Part shown: positions 23,254-35,405 of the stretch, piece by piece | Layout: every line of letters starts with the position of its first letter | Position numbering within the stretch: position 1 is the stretch's first letter | Origin: Arabidopsis thaliana | Lineage: Eukaryota; Streptophyta; Magnoliopsida; Brassicales; Brassicaceae | Direction of reading: 5' to 3' | Length of the DNA: 64,000 nucleotides | Assembly: GCF_000001735.4 (NCBI RefSeq) | Contig: NC_003076.8 | Span: forward strand, 18,789,835 to 18,853,834 | Program-made: the position numbers and the translations under genes | The notes under the pieces: model-generated | Told to the model about the DNA's origin: nothing | The model's input: only the letters and a program-made list of their open reading frames with translations | Database searches by the model: none

Positions 23254-26200
23254 TCAAAGTAAATCTTGTTGGCTACGTCTGAAACTCTCTGACTGCTGAT
23301 TCTGAGGACCCGAGTATAAGCGGTAATAACTGCTTCCTGATTCGTTTAGCCCTGGAGGAGTCCACATACTTGAGGTCCCATTCTGAGATAGAACCACAAG
23401 AAAGAAATACCGGTTTAAATTTCGTATAAACCCGAGAATAGTTGTACCAAACCAAAATTTCAAATGCTCACACCCCTAAGTGAGATGTAATGGGATTTTT
23501 CCTTTTACCTGATGCTGAAGTGATGCCAAGTGATTGCTAAACCGTGTGTGGAAGTCATCTTCATCGTCAAACCTCAAGTTCGCAGTGTTATGATCACTTA
23601 ACATGCCACAACCGTAAGCAGAATCGTAAGCCGGACCATTAGCGGAACCGTAAGCAGAACTACGAGTGTAAGGACCAGCAGCGAGAGTTGGTGGACATGG
23701 ATAACTGTCTCTGTGCAAAGGAAGCGGTGCAACTAAAGGACGAAGATGGTAGGCGTCGTTGTTAAGACCACCATGTTGCTGAAATGCTGATGCTGGCATG
23801 TCGTAGGTATTATCATTCTGTGTTGGCAGAGAGTAAGGATAGTTCATCATATTACCATAATGCTCTGAAGGAACATTAGGCTGAGGGTAAAGGTGGTGGT
23901 TCATGGCTTGTCGATTCATCTGTGGTGCATTGATAGAAGCGATTAGTCTAGTAAAAAAAAGTCGTTTAAAGATGGATAAAGATCGGTGCTTTATGAGAAA
24001 TAGAGTTACCTCGGTCATGGAAACTGGTAGCCTACGACCAAGTGAAGAGGCAGCATACATTGACTGATTGAGAGGAGAAGCCGAGTACCAAGCATTCACA
24101 TGTTCCCTTGTGAATGCTTGTTGATGCTACATCATATGGCCAAAAGAAGCACAGATTTAAGCTGAAGAGTATCTCATACTATGACACAAATGAAACTGTT
24201 GGTTTGATTCAGAGAAGGATTCTTATAGATAGGTTGAGAAGTTGGAAGAAGCAATAAAGTTAGCAGTTTTTCTGTTACCATAGAGTCGGGAAAGGTATTC
24301 AAATTTGGCATCTGAAGACTTCGTTCTGCAGGAGCCATCACAGGATTGAACAGCTGACTATTATAAAATGTGAAATCTGTAGCAGATGAAGACGTGTACT
24401 GATTTTCTTGAGTAGGTTCTGTATGATCACAGTTTGGGGACGAATTGTAATTACGAGCGGCATTTGAGTTGACTTCATATGCCATTTTTTCATTAGCAAC
24501 ATTCATTCTTGGTTGTTGTTCTTCCTCTTCATCTCTGTGAAAATGTTTATGAGATCATTAGATCATTAAAAAGGATAAAGCTAGAAGAGCAGATAAAAAA
24601 AGGCTTACCTTAAGTTCAGGTGTCTGAAAGACAAATCATCTGCAGGATCATTCAAGAACTGTGATGGGAGAGCCAAGCTTTGATTGTTCATAATCATATG
24701 TACTTCGCCAGAACCAAAACGACCAAACTTCAAATTCTGTAAGTCGCTATTACATTGGTCTGAATTAACAGGCACCGACGGATCTTTGGCTGCAATAAGA
24801 ACAAAGGGAGCATGAAACAACACTATCAGGAAAAGAAAACATCGCAGGTTTCAGAATACATGAGTAAAATAATCTCACTTCGATTGTTCTCACAAGAACT
24901 TCTTTGCACTTGGTTAGTCTCATCATTTTTGTTATTGTAATTGTCACGCAACAAATGTGAGCCTCCATTGCGAAATATTTGGTTGGATACCGAAGGAGAT
25001 TCTTGAAGTTGATCTCTTCTAGCAGCAGGCTCATTAAATGAGTTAGAAAATGGATTAGGAGCAACTGGCTTCTCAGGTAAGAGGCAATCATCCTTGACAG
25101 GAGCTTTAGTTACACTATCTTTTGATGAAGCTGATGTACCACATCCCAAAGCAGTTACCAACGTAGAAGATGGCACAGATAACGAAGGAACTGCTTCCTC
25201 TGAGCTTGTTGGCACTCTCTTAGTTTCAACATTTGATATAGCACTGTAAAGACAGAGAGAGATAGTGTGTAGTGTTTACAAGCAAGCTAGTGAAGGTAAA
25301 CATGTCATTAACTTTCATACCATTTCATCGATTGCCAAAATTAACGCATTTACAAGAGATTAAACCTGTTCAATGAAGAACCAGCCAAATGATTACGAAT
25401 TCGTTGCACATTACTCGTTCCTGAACCAAACCCATTGACAATAACTTTAGACATTTGTTGATATATAGAACCACTATTAACAGAAGGAAAGATAGGTTTA
25501 ATGCATCTCAGTACCATAAGAGTTAAGCTTGTTTCCTCCATTTTGATCACTGCCATTCTTAGATTTGTGATACTGGTTTCTACCACTAAGTCTTTGAATC
25601 TCTAATGCGTCCTTGGCCTGGGAAAAATAAGCAAATAAGTGCAACAAAACTTAAAAAGGTTCAAGCTTTACATTAGGAATGACACAAGAAACAATATAGT
25701 ACACACAAACCTCTTTCTTCTTGTCTCGTTTACTCTTCACTTCCTGGAAACTATCTGGAATCGTAATCGAAGCAGCATTATCAGTCAGTAATCAATCAAA
25801 GAGCAAAGAAAACTCAGAGGCAAATAATCACTAGCACAAGGTTTCAGTTCCCATAAAACTCAAGAAAAACATACCAATCTGCTTTCTTTCATCTTTGTTT
25901 CTTCTTCCACTTTCAACGAAACAACTTCAAAGCTTTATAAAACCCAGAAAAAAAGGCAGAAACTTTATTGAAGAAACCTTGAGAAAGAAGTCGAGTGATG
26001 GCTTCGTCAGCGTTCATGTTGCATTCAACAAGCATTGCGTAAATCTCTTGTTCGGAGCAATTCACGATTTCCTTCATAGACCGTACTATTGCTCTCGTAT
26101 ACTCCGGGATTGCGTTAACTTCAATGGCTGAAGAACCCATTTCTGATTCAACACGAAAAGGATTATCAGTCAGTAATCAACCAAAGGGCAAAGAAAACTC

Positions 26201-26525
26201 AGAGGCAATAATCACTAGCACAAGGTTTCAGTTCCCATAAAACTCAAGAAAAACATAGCAATCTGCTTTCTTTCATCTTTGTTTCTTCTTCCAGTTTCAA
26301 CGAAACAACTTCAAAGCTTTATAAAACCCAGAAAAAAAAGGCAGAAACTTTATTGAAGAAACCTTGAGAAAGAAGTCGAGTAATGGCTTCGTCAGCGTTC
26401 ATGTTGCATTCAACAAGCATTGCGTAAATCTCTTGTTCGGAGCAATTCACGATTTCCTTCATAGCCCGTACGATTGGTCTTGAATACTCCGGGATTGAGT
26501 TAACGTCAATGTCTGAAGAACCCAT
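23254..26525 (-). CDS. GBF-interacting protein 1-like (DUF1296) protein
   Basis: Belongs to the plant GIP1/DUF1296 family, whose founder binds G-box bZIP factors; its precise role is unknown. The exon chain, which stays open throughout, is 26363-26525 (or the copy at 25978-26140), 25711-25754, 25574-25617, 25366-25473, 24879-25243, 24609-24789, 24279-24534, 24010-24126, 23509-23919 and 23254-23382. It totals 1818 nt, 605 aa. The N-terminal helical domain (MKEIVNCSEQEIYAMLVECN ... AITRLLSQ) is the UBA-like GIP1 domain at residues 20-54. It runs into a Lys/Glu helix (SFQEVKSKRDKKKEAKDALE). The rest is low-complexity, Asn/Ser/Tyr/Gln-rich and probably disordered. The third exon's donor (CCA|GTATCA) was inferred because the nearer GT would leave a 41-nt intron and break the frame. 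Locus AT5G46380 by order. Confidence 0.88.
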
Positions 26526-26546
26526 TTCTGATTCAACACGAAAAGG
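25777..26546. repeat. 385-bp tandem duplication spanning the first exon of the GIP1-like gene
   Basis: Units 25777-26161 and 26162-26546 are both 385 bp, nearly identical and in direct orientation. Each begins ATTATCAGTCAGTAATCAA and ends ACACGAAAAGG. Each contains an ATG, the 163-nt first coding exon, the splice donor and the start of the first intron. The two encoded exons differ at a handful of residues (AIEVNAIPEYTRAIVRS versus DIDVNSIPEYSRPIVRA). Confidence 0.93.
25978..26140 (-). other. Alternative (proximal) first coding exon of the GIP1-like gene
   Basis: Within the proximal unit of the 385-bp duplication lies a second complete first exon with its own ATG (26138-26140), the same donor (CAAG|GTTTC) and the same phase. 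It could replace the distal exon by alternative promoter use. If transcription starts at the distal exon, it lies inside the first intron. Which exon is used cannot be decided from sequence; neither contains a stop. Confidence 0.75.
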
Positions 26547-26777
26547 ATGATCTTTCTTTCTCTCTCGCTCGCTTCTGGCTTTTGAGTACGATTGCTCTCT
26601 TTTTCTCTTTCCCTCTCTCACTTTCAATTTTTGGGCTTAATATCACAAATTTATAAACTAGTACAATTTAGTAGATTTCATAAATACGAGGACTAATATG
26701 TAAATACGCGTAAATACTATTGCATTGCACCATATAACAGACAAGCGTATATTTTGAAGCTTGACCGTTAAACAAAG
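26547..26777. promoter_or_regulatory. Short divergent promoter, GIP1-like gene and Ctp protease
   Basis: Only about 250 bp separate the two start codons of these divergently transcribed genes, including the GIP1-like leader (CT-rich on the plus strand, 26549-26620). A bidirectional promoter is the simplest reading. No clear TATA box or named element was identified. Confidence 0.5.
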
Positions 26778-29314
26778 ATGAGGCTTTTGCTTCCATTTTC
26801 CTCGCCGTTATCCGCCACGTCATCACCGTCGACGCCGCAATTTATCCCTGAACTTCCACCTCCGTCTCAATTTGACTACTCGGGTCTAACTAAAATTCTT
26901 AAAAAATCGGTAATCGGAACCCTAACCGGAGCTCTATCGCTCACTCTCGTTTTCTCGTCGCCGATTTCCTCCGTTGCTGCTACTAATGATCCTTATCTCT
27001 CTGTCAATCCTCCTTCGTCATCGTTTGAATCTTCTCTGAATCACTTCGATTCGGCTCCTGAAGATTGTCCTAATGAGGAAGAAGCTGATACTGAGATTCA
27101 AGATGATGACATTGAGCCTCAGTTAGTAACTAATGAAGGGATTGTTGAAGAAGCTTGGGAGATTGTTAATGGTGCCTTTCTAGATACTCGTAGCCATAGC
27201 TGGACTCCTGAAACTTGGCAGGTGTGTGAATTAGCTTGTTGGGTAGATAAAGGAAGAAGCTTTATATATGTAATGGTTGAATTTTTTTTTTGTTACTTTG
27301 CAGAAACAGAAGGATGATATATTAGCTAGTCCTATTAAGAGTAGATCGAAGGCTCATGAAGTGATTAAGAACATGTTGGCTAGTTTGGGTGATCAATACA
27401 CTCGATTCCTATCACCAGATGAGGTTTTTGTTCTTTACATTCTATGAATTTGATTGATGGAGAAAGGACTCTTAAGTTGTTTCAGTTACTCATATCATTG
27501 TTTGTGTCACTTGTTTGAAGTTTTCTAGGATGTCGAAGTATGACATTACTGGTATTGGAATTAACCTTAGAGAAGTTTCTGATGGTGGTGGAAATGTAAA
27601 GTTGAAGGTTCTTGGTCTTGTATTGGACAGTGCTGCTGATATTGCTGGTGTGAAACAGGTTATAAACCGGTCTAGTTTCTTTCTTGTAGTTTCGTTCGCT
27701 GTTGATCTCACTTAAAAAAGTGTGCAATGTCTCTCTCTTTGATAGGGAGATGAAATTCTGGCTGTCAATGGAATGGATGTCAGTGGGAAATCATCCTTTG
27801 AAGTATCGTCTTTGTTACAAGGCCCTAGTAAAACTTTTGTAGTTCTCAAGGTTATTATTCTTAATAATAAGATACATACTAAATTCATTAGTACTTGATT
27901 TAAGTTTGGAATCAAGATTTTTATGTAGTTTAAGCATATTGCAGGTGAAGCATGGGAAGTGTGGACCTGTTAAGTCTCTGAAAATCCAGAGACAAGTTAA
28001 TGCACAGACCCCAGTTTCTTACCGGTTGGAAAAAGTTGACAATGGAACAGTCTCTGTCGGGTATATTCGTCTAAAAGAGTTCAATGCGCTGGCTAGAAAA
28101 GATTTGGTGATTGGTAAGCCTTTTCATGTTGTTACATCAAAGTTATCAACTTTCGGTCCCATCCTTTTATCTACTTGTGTTTAAATAGTACACATCCTTT
28201 TCACTATGTGCAGCAATGAAACGACTCCTAGACAAGGGTGCGTCTTATTTTGTAATGGATCTTAGAGATAACCTTGGTGGACTTGTGCAGGTTCATTCTA
28301 CAATTGTAACTTAAGACCATTTCTTCTCACAAATAATTTACAGGAACTTGATTTTTCACTTAGCCCTTCGTTTCTTGGTTATGTTTATTTCAGGCTGGAA
28401 TAGAAACTGCTAAGCTGTTCCTAGATGAAGGAGATACGGTAAATCAACATTCATTTAGAACTTTTAAAACATTGTCAATCGTTGTTCAGGAATATGAAAC
28501 AGAATAGCTTGCTTCAACTTACATGAATGAGTTCCATAACGATTGGCTTAAACTTATGTTACATGTTGCAATTGTGTAACAGGTGATATATACAGCGGGG
28601 AGAGACCCCGAGGCTCAAAAAACTGTTGTTTCAGATAAGAAACCTTTGATCACTGCCCCACTTATTGTATGTGATGAATCATGTAAGCCAGTTAATCTTT
28701 CACACTATTATGTTATTTTGCATCTTGCACTGATTAGAATCCTTATTATTGTTGCAGGTAATGGTAAATAACAGAACAGCAAGTGCTAGTGAAATTGTGA
28801 GTAATCTCAAAAGATTTAACCCACGGGAAACTCTTCTTTTTTTGGATGTTAAACGGATGATTTGTGTCATATTTCTCCAGGTGGCCTCTGCACTTCATGA
28901 TAACTGTAAAGCAGTTCTTGTTGGCGAAAGAACTTATGGAAAGGTTATTCCAAAGGCTTACTAGTTTCATAACCAATCTATCGATTTTGAATTGTTTTTG
29001 ATCATCTTCATGTCATTTGATTAATGGGTTTCAGGGTTTGATTCAATCGGTGTATGAGCTCCGAGATGGTTCAGGAGTTGTTGTGACAATAGGAAAATAT
29101 GTCACACCTAACCATATGGATATCAACGGTGGTGGAATTGAACCTGATTTCAGAAATTTACCAGGTTTAGTTATGCCCTTGAATCTTGATGTTTTTCTTT
29201 GTCTTTTGAATATCTGATGTGATTCATTAACCTTGTTTTTGATATATACAATATGCAGCTTGGGATGAAGTTAAAGAACGTTTATCTAAGTGCAGTATTC
29301 TCCAACAAAGTTGA
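26778..29314 (+). CDS. Carboxyl-terminal processing peptidase (CtpA-like), thylakoid lumen
   Basis: Serine protease of the S41/Tsp family, which in plastids trims the C-terminus of photosystem II protein D1. Twelve exons: 26778-27221, 27304-27423, 27521-27658, 27746-27850, 27945-28113, 28214-28290, 28394-28438, 28583-28666, 28758-28796, 28881-28943, 29035-29164 and 29259-29314. They total 1470 nt, 489 aa. The N-terminus is a Ser/Pro-rich plastid transit peptide followed by a hydrophobic lumen signal (VIGTLTGALSLTLVFSS) ending SVAA. A PDZ domain follows (ITGIGINLREV ... GDEILAVNGMDVSG). The Ser/Lys dyad lies in NNRTASASEIVASAL and GERTYGKGLIQS. It is one of three CtpA paralogues; the substrate of this one is not evident. 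It corresponds to AT5G46390. Confidence 0.94.
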
Positions 29315-30197
29315 CATGCTATGAAACTCATCAAGCTGTGTACTTATTATTCTTTGCTCAAACCACAACAAAAAAAAGCTAATGCATACACGATCGAATC
29401 TGGCAAAAAAATTGGGTATGTCAAAGCTAAAGGAAACATTTGAGTGTATATTAAGTTTGGGCTGAACTTAAAGACTCTAAATAATAATATTGGTCATTCT
29501 TGATCTTTTGGACAAACTTAGCTTCATGGCCATTCTTGATCTTCTGGACAACCTCCAACGGATTTTTATTTCATTTTTTTCTAGTAGATAAGCCATAAGA
29601 TTTTTAGTGGATCCCAAAAGGGCGGTGACTCACCCAACCCTCTGAAGACGAACTCCACGACGGCCACACAGATTCATAGGAACCGTTGTTAACCACTGAA
29701 TCAACACTGCGAAACCCACCAAAACGCCACCAACTTCCGCCATAACAACCACAACAAGAGAAACGGTTGAGCCCTGTGGAACCCCGAAGCACTCCACGAA
29801 GTCCTCAACCGCGAACCACGCCTTAGAGCCTCCACATGCTTACCACCAGAGCAGCGACTACATCAGTGACGAAACCACACCACCAAAGACGGAAAGGCGC
29901 CCCTACCAACTCCTGAAACATAAACAAGAAGCTTCAACCCGACAATGAAGATCATGGAAGCATAAAAGTAAAAATAGACTGACAACGGATGGCGGGTTAA
30001 AATCTAGTAAAATTTTATGCTCAAATCTAATAATCCGGATAAATCTATTTAAATTATTTTAGAGTTGGGGTTAAAAAAATAACCATAAATATCTTAACAA
30101 TTTGTGAAAATTCACCCTTTGTAAAGTAGCATTCATAGTTTCATACGAAAACCCAACACCTGGAAAAAAAGAAAAAAAATCTAAGTCTTGTCTACCG
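29315..30197. other. Intergenic region with a GC-rich island
   Basis: No gene. About 29600-29940 stands out from its AT-rich surroundings as a GC-rich, CCACC/ACAACC-rich block, bounded on both sides by strongly AT-rich DNA. It may be a transposon remnant, but I see no terminal repeats, poly-A tail or protein motif that settles this. The final 60-100 bp are the PRP39-2 leader. Confidence 0.45.
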
Positions 30198-33100
30198 ATG
30201 GTGACGACGGAGGTTAGGACCGCCGTCTCCGATAAGGAACCATTGCAACGGTCTCCAGAATTAGACAGCTCCACTGGTAAACCCTAAGTCTCACTCTCTA
30301 TCTCCGCATCAGTTTCATAGCAGATCAATTTCACCATCACTCAATAAAAAATGTAGAATCTTAAGTCACATCATTGGGATGATTTCGTTTGCAGATTTCC
30401 TTGACAACGATAGATTAAAAGAAACATTCTCCAGTGGAGCTCTTGATTTTGATGAATGGACTTTGTTAATCTCCGAAATAGAGACGACTTCGTTCCCTGT
30501 AAGTCGCACTCAGTGTGGTGCAAAGTTGCGTTTCTGATTTCGTGATCTAAAAAATTAGGGTTCTTTGTTTAAATTTCAAAACTTTTGTTTTGATAGGAAC
30601 TAAAATCTAAGCTTTCTAATTGTAGGATGATATTGAGAAGCTATGTTTAGTTTATGATGCTTTCTTGTTGGAGTTTCCATTGTGTCATGGCTATTGGAGG
30701 AAATATGCTTACCATAAGATAAAGTTATGCACTTTAGAAGATGCTGTTGAAGTTTTCGAACGAGCAGTACAAGCAGCTACTTACTCTGTAGCTGTATGGC
30801 TCGACTATTGTGCTTTCGCTGTTGCTGCTTATGAAGATCCTCATGATGTTAGTAGGTATTTCTGAATTTTGCGTAGGCTTTGTTCTTAACTTTCATTATA
30901 ATGTGTAACTCAAACAACAATCTTACTCATCATTGCAATTGTTCTAAGTAGTAGACTTTATTTTCCCCATAGGGCTGAAATTTGTTAAGTAGTGCAGCGT
31001 ATGTATTTGATGACAGAAATAATGATAATTTACTTCAATTCCTCTATTTATATTTCATTGTGGAGCACTAGAGGCTAATTTTTGGAACTGTTTTTCTTAC
31101 CTCTGGCAGATTATTTGAGAGGGGGCTTTCATTTATTGGAAAAGATTATTCTTGCTGCACTCTTTGGGACAAATATATAGAATATCTTTTGGGTCAGCAG
31201 CAATGGAGTTCACTGGCTAATGTATATCTCCGGACCTTGAAATATCCATCCAAAAAGTTGGATCTCTATTACAAAAAGTATGTCCTTTTACATATTTTCT
31301 GTAATGACTACTACAATGTTCCAGTACTTCGAGTTCATGTAGCTTAAGTTTGTCTTTCTCCATTACATTATACTTGTCCTGTACTTTCTTCAGCTTCAGG
31401 AAGATTGCAGCTTCTTTGAAAGAGAAGATTAAATGTAGAATAGATGTTAACGGAGACCTTTCTTCAGACCCCATGGAAGAAGATTTGGTCCATACACGTC
31501 ACACTGATGAGGAGATCTCTATTGTTGTAAGAGAATTGATGGGTCCTTCCTCTAGCTCAGCTGTGTCAAAAGCACTGCATACATATTTGTCAATTGGAGA
31601 ACAGTTCTATCAAGACTCACGGCAGTTGATGGAGAAAATAAGCTGCTTTGAGACACAAATCCGCAGGCCTTATTTTCATGTAAAACCATTGGATACTAAT
31701 CAGCTCGACAATTGGCATGCATATTTGAGCTTCGGTGAAACATATGGGGACTTTGACTGGGTAAGAGGTATTCCTTTGTTACTGATTAAGTTTTGGCTCT
31801 TGTTCCATTCTTGTTTATATATATAACTTGTTTCTTTTTTTAATTGCAGGCTATCAATCTCTATGAGAGATGCTTAATACCATGCGCTAATTACACCGAG
31901 TTCTGGTTCCGCTATGTGGATTTTGTAGAAAGCAAGGGTGGAAGGGAGCTAGCAAACTTTGCATTGGCTCGAGCGTCACAAACTTTTGTCAAGGTAACTG
32001 GGGTTATGTTCGCTTTAGTGTATCTAAAAAAATCAGATACAAGGTAGAGAAACAACTAGGATCATACATTTGTATGACACCTTGTGGGTTCGTTGTAGAG
32101 TGCTTCTGTTATCCATCTATTCAATGCAAGATTCAAAGAACATGTTGGAGATGCATCTGCTGCTTCAGTTGCTCTGTCTCGATGTGGTGAGGAACTTGGT
32201 TTTGGTTTTGTTGAAAATGTAACTAAGAAGGCTAACATGGAAAAGCGCCTGGTAAGAATGATACACTACTCGGTACCATCTGGTTTTGATGTCTCAGTGG
32301 TCAAGATATCTAATTATGCAGTGTTCCATGTAGGGTAATTTTGAAGCTGCTGTTACCACGTATAGAGAAGCTCTGAATAAAACGCTCATTGGAAAAGAAA
32401 ATTTGGAAACCACCGCCCGGCTGTATGTTCAATTTTCTCGCCTCAAGTACGTGGTAAGTAATGTGTCTTGACTCAAAAAGGTTTTCATTTCAGTTCTGTT
32501 AATAACATGTCAAGATTTAGAGCTATGGGAACTGTTTTTTGGGTCACTACCTTACCTTCAATGTATCACAATTTTGGAATTCTTTCATTATCTTATGGTT
32601 TTCTTCCTTTTTGTAGATTACAAATAGTGCTGATGATGCAGCTCAGATTCTGTTAGAAGGCAATGAGAATGTTCCTCACTGCAAATTACTTCTTGAGGTG
32701 TGTTAATTGGCTGGCATTTTGAATCTCTTTAAACTTCTAATCATAATTTCTCACATGGAAATCATATTTCTCCACTGAATTTCTGTTAACGTCTGTTACC
32801 TTTTTTTTAACCTTCAATCACTGTTAATCTTTGCGCTAACAGGAACTTATGAGACTCTTGATGATGCATGGAGGGTCTCGACAAGTGGATTTGTTAGATC
32901 CTATCATAGATAAGGAATTATCTCATCAGGCAGATTCCTCCGATGGTCTAAGCGCAGAGGACAAAGAAGAAATATCAAATTTATACATGGAGGTGAGGTT
33001 TTTCTTACAGATAGGAGATTCTGTGGTCTTTTTTGCTTGTCTATTTCATTTCCCCCCCATAGTAATTGCTCTTGGATTTGAGCAGTTTATTGATCTCTCT

Positions 33101-34688
33101 GGAACCATCCATGATGTGAGGAAGGCTTTGGGTCGACACATAAAATTATTCCCACATTCTGCTAGAGCCAAGTTACGTGGGTCCCGTCCTTCAGGAAATT
33201 TATTTAGAGAGTTGATTCAGAGAAGAGAGAAGACTCGAGAGCGCTTGAATCAGGACCTATTAACAAACAAAGGCATTAGCAGTATAGTCGATTCACCACC
33301 AAAAGAAAAGAAAGAGTCATCTCTAGACTCTTATGGTACCCAATCTAAAGATGCTGTACGGGCTGACTATGTAAACACTGAGCCTAATCAGGGCTGTCTG
33401 ACTTCTGGACATCTAGTTGAAGGAAACGATAATGTTATTGAGAGGGAGACTTTGTGTGAGTCACAGAGCGATCTGTCCATGGGATTAAAAGCCAATGAAG
33501 GTGGTAAACGCTCTCATGAAGTTAGCCTACCGATCCAAGCCTCACCAGAACATGGTTTTGTCACTAAACAAGCTCACTTCTCGTCCAATTCAGTAGATAC
33601 TGTGAAGTCAGATGCTATAGTGATCCAACCTAGTGGCTCACAGAGTCCCCAAAGTTACCAAAGTCAAGAGTCTCTCAGGCAAACTGGTCGGAACAGGTAC
33701 CACAGAAGAGATTTAAACCAGATGCACAGAGATTCAAAACCTCGTTCTCAAGAGAGACCTCCTCAGATGCCATATTCTCCAGTCGGAACTGGTCGTGAAA
33801 TTCTTGGTCAGCACATGGCTTTTACTCATCAAGACAATCGAGTAGCGCTACAAAGCTCAACCTCTCAGAATCCGCAAAACCAATTTCAGAACTCTGCACT
33901 TCAGATGCATCCTGTGGTTCAAACATCCAATGCTTATCCTCAATCTCAGATACATGGTCAGCACATGATTGTATCCCCTCCAGAGTCACAGAATCCGCAG
34001 AACCAATGTCAAAACTCTACATCTCAGGTTCAAACATCCTTTGCTTATCCTCAAACTCAGATTCCTCAGAATCCAGTGCAGAGTAACTACCAACAAGAAG
34101 GTCAGATGCAGAGTCATGAAGCTTATAACCAGATGTGGCAACAGTATTATTATAGCTATTATTACTATCAGCAACAGCAACAGCTTATGTCTGAACAGCC
34201 TCAACCAAATCAGAACCCTCAGCCACAACTAGATCAGAATCTTGTGCAACTTCTCTCCAAACAGTACCAGTCTCAAGCCAAAACTCAGTATCTACAACCA
34301 CAACAGGTGGAACAGGTCAATACACAGCAACAGAGTCAAGAACCACAAAATCAGCAGCAAATTCAGTTCCAGCAACAACAACAACAACAAGAGTGGTTCC
34401 AACAGCAACAGCAATGGCAACAACAGCAGTATCTTCTCTATATTCAGCAACAGCAGTTGCAAGGAGAAGCAAAAGGCGATGAACAAAGACTCTCTATGCC
34501 GCAGGGTTCCACAACAAACAGTGATATTCAAAAGGTTTGCTTAAAAATTCAAACATGATTGCTTCAAAATTGTTTATTTTATATCAACTTAAGCTGTTTA
34601 CTAAGAATAGATGTTCTTGTAGAGTCAAGAATCTGGAGCAGTCAATGAAGCAAATCTATCTTCTGACACTTCCATCAGTTCTATATGA
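30198..34688 (+). CDS. PRP39-2: PRP39-2, HAT-repeat U1 snRNP splicing factor
   Basis: Homologue of yeast Prp39, a U1 snRNP protein for 5' splice-site recognition in the nucleus. The first exon is 30198-30276 (MVTTEVRTAVSDK); many short exons follow, with a large last-but-one exon. The end (exon from 34623) reads TSISSI and TGA at 34686-34688. HAT (half-a-TPR) repeats fill the N-terminal two thirds: AVEVFERAVQAATYSVAVWL, LDNWHAYLSFGE, INLYERCLIPCANYTEFWFR and FEAAVTTYREALNKT. The C-terminal third is Gln-rich and disordered, with a 41-residue tandem repeat (SQNPQNQ at 33863 and 33986) and Q/Y runs absent from yeast. An 86-nt intron (about 33000-33085) stays open in frame, so intron retention there would insert about 29 residues. 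Corresponds to AT5G46400, paralogue of PRP39-1. Confidence 0.92.
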
Positions 34689-35405
34689 GTCTCATGAAAG
34701 CCGATGGACACGTAATTGATTGTGTTATTAAAAAGCCTGAGACAAAACAAAAAAATGTTACATAAACTTCAATTTCAGTTTGGTTTTCAATCCAATTTAG
34801 TATTCAATTAATTTTAATTCACTTCGGTTTATTTATTTATCTGGTTCAATTTGGTTTGTGTGCACTAAATGAGTTTTGGTTATCGATTGTAATTGAAGAA
34901 ATCAACTGATATGGTGTAAAAAAAAAATCAATTCGATTTTGGTTTAACGGTTTCGTTTGGTTTTATTTTTCCGGTTGCGATTTTATAAAGGACGGAACAG
35001 TAGCAATTAAAAGTATTTGGTGTATTTTCGTGATTATTTTAAGTTTCTGTTTTCTGTTTTGCTCCAAATCTCGAAAAAAATCTAAAATTTTAAAATAATT
35101 TCAAAAAAGCGAGGGGCTTCAACACGCGTCAAATTATGTGGGTGAGTCGTCCAGCTGGTCTATTATAACACGTGTTGGTTCGGTATTGGATTAGAAGCGC
35201 CCACCAAAGGAACAAATCGTAGCCGTCGATTAGATGAAATAAAGAGCCGTCATAAGGCTTGTATCATTCTCTATTGACCGTTCGTGGAAGTTGTGTGAGA
35301 GAAAGAAAAAGCCCAGAGAGAAGAGAGAGAGACCCACAACACAAACACAAAGTAGACGAAGAAGACGACGACGAAACAGCTCTCTTCTTCTCTCCTCTCT
35401 CTCAG
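34689..35405 (+). promoter_or_regulatory. PRP39-2 3' flank and SSP4 promoter / 5' UTR exon
   Basis: 34720-35100 is AT-rich with degenerate GGTTT/GGTTC repeats and no coding signal. The SSP4 leader probably begins near 35230-35280 and is GA- and CT-rich. It ends at a good donor, CTCTCAG|GTCCGTC, near 35405. An ACACGTGT motif lies at about 35168-35175. The start site is not resolved. Confidence 0.5.

Noticed and set aside
25474-25514. A 41-nt intron in the GIP1-like gene using the nearest GT
   Set aside because: Too short for a plant intron and it breaks the frame; a donor at CCA|GTATCA gives an intron of about 100 nt and an open 605-aa product.
34292-34531. Leu-rich minus-strand frame opposite the PRP39-2 Gln-rich tail
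   Set aside because: Antisense of CAA/CAG codons gives TTG/CTG (Leu); purely a composition artefact.
32849-34558. Single 569-codon reading of the PRP39-2 3' half
   Set aside because: It reads through an intron (about 33000-33085) and past the donor near 34536; the spliced protein ends at 34688.
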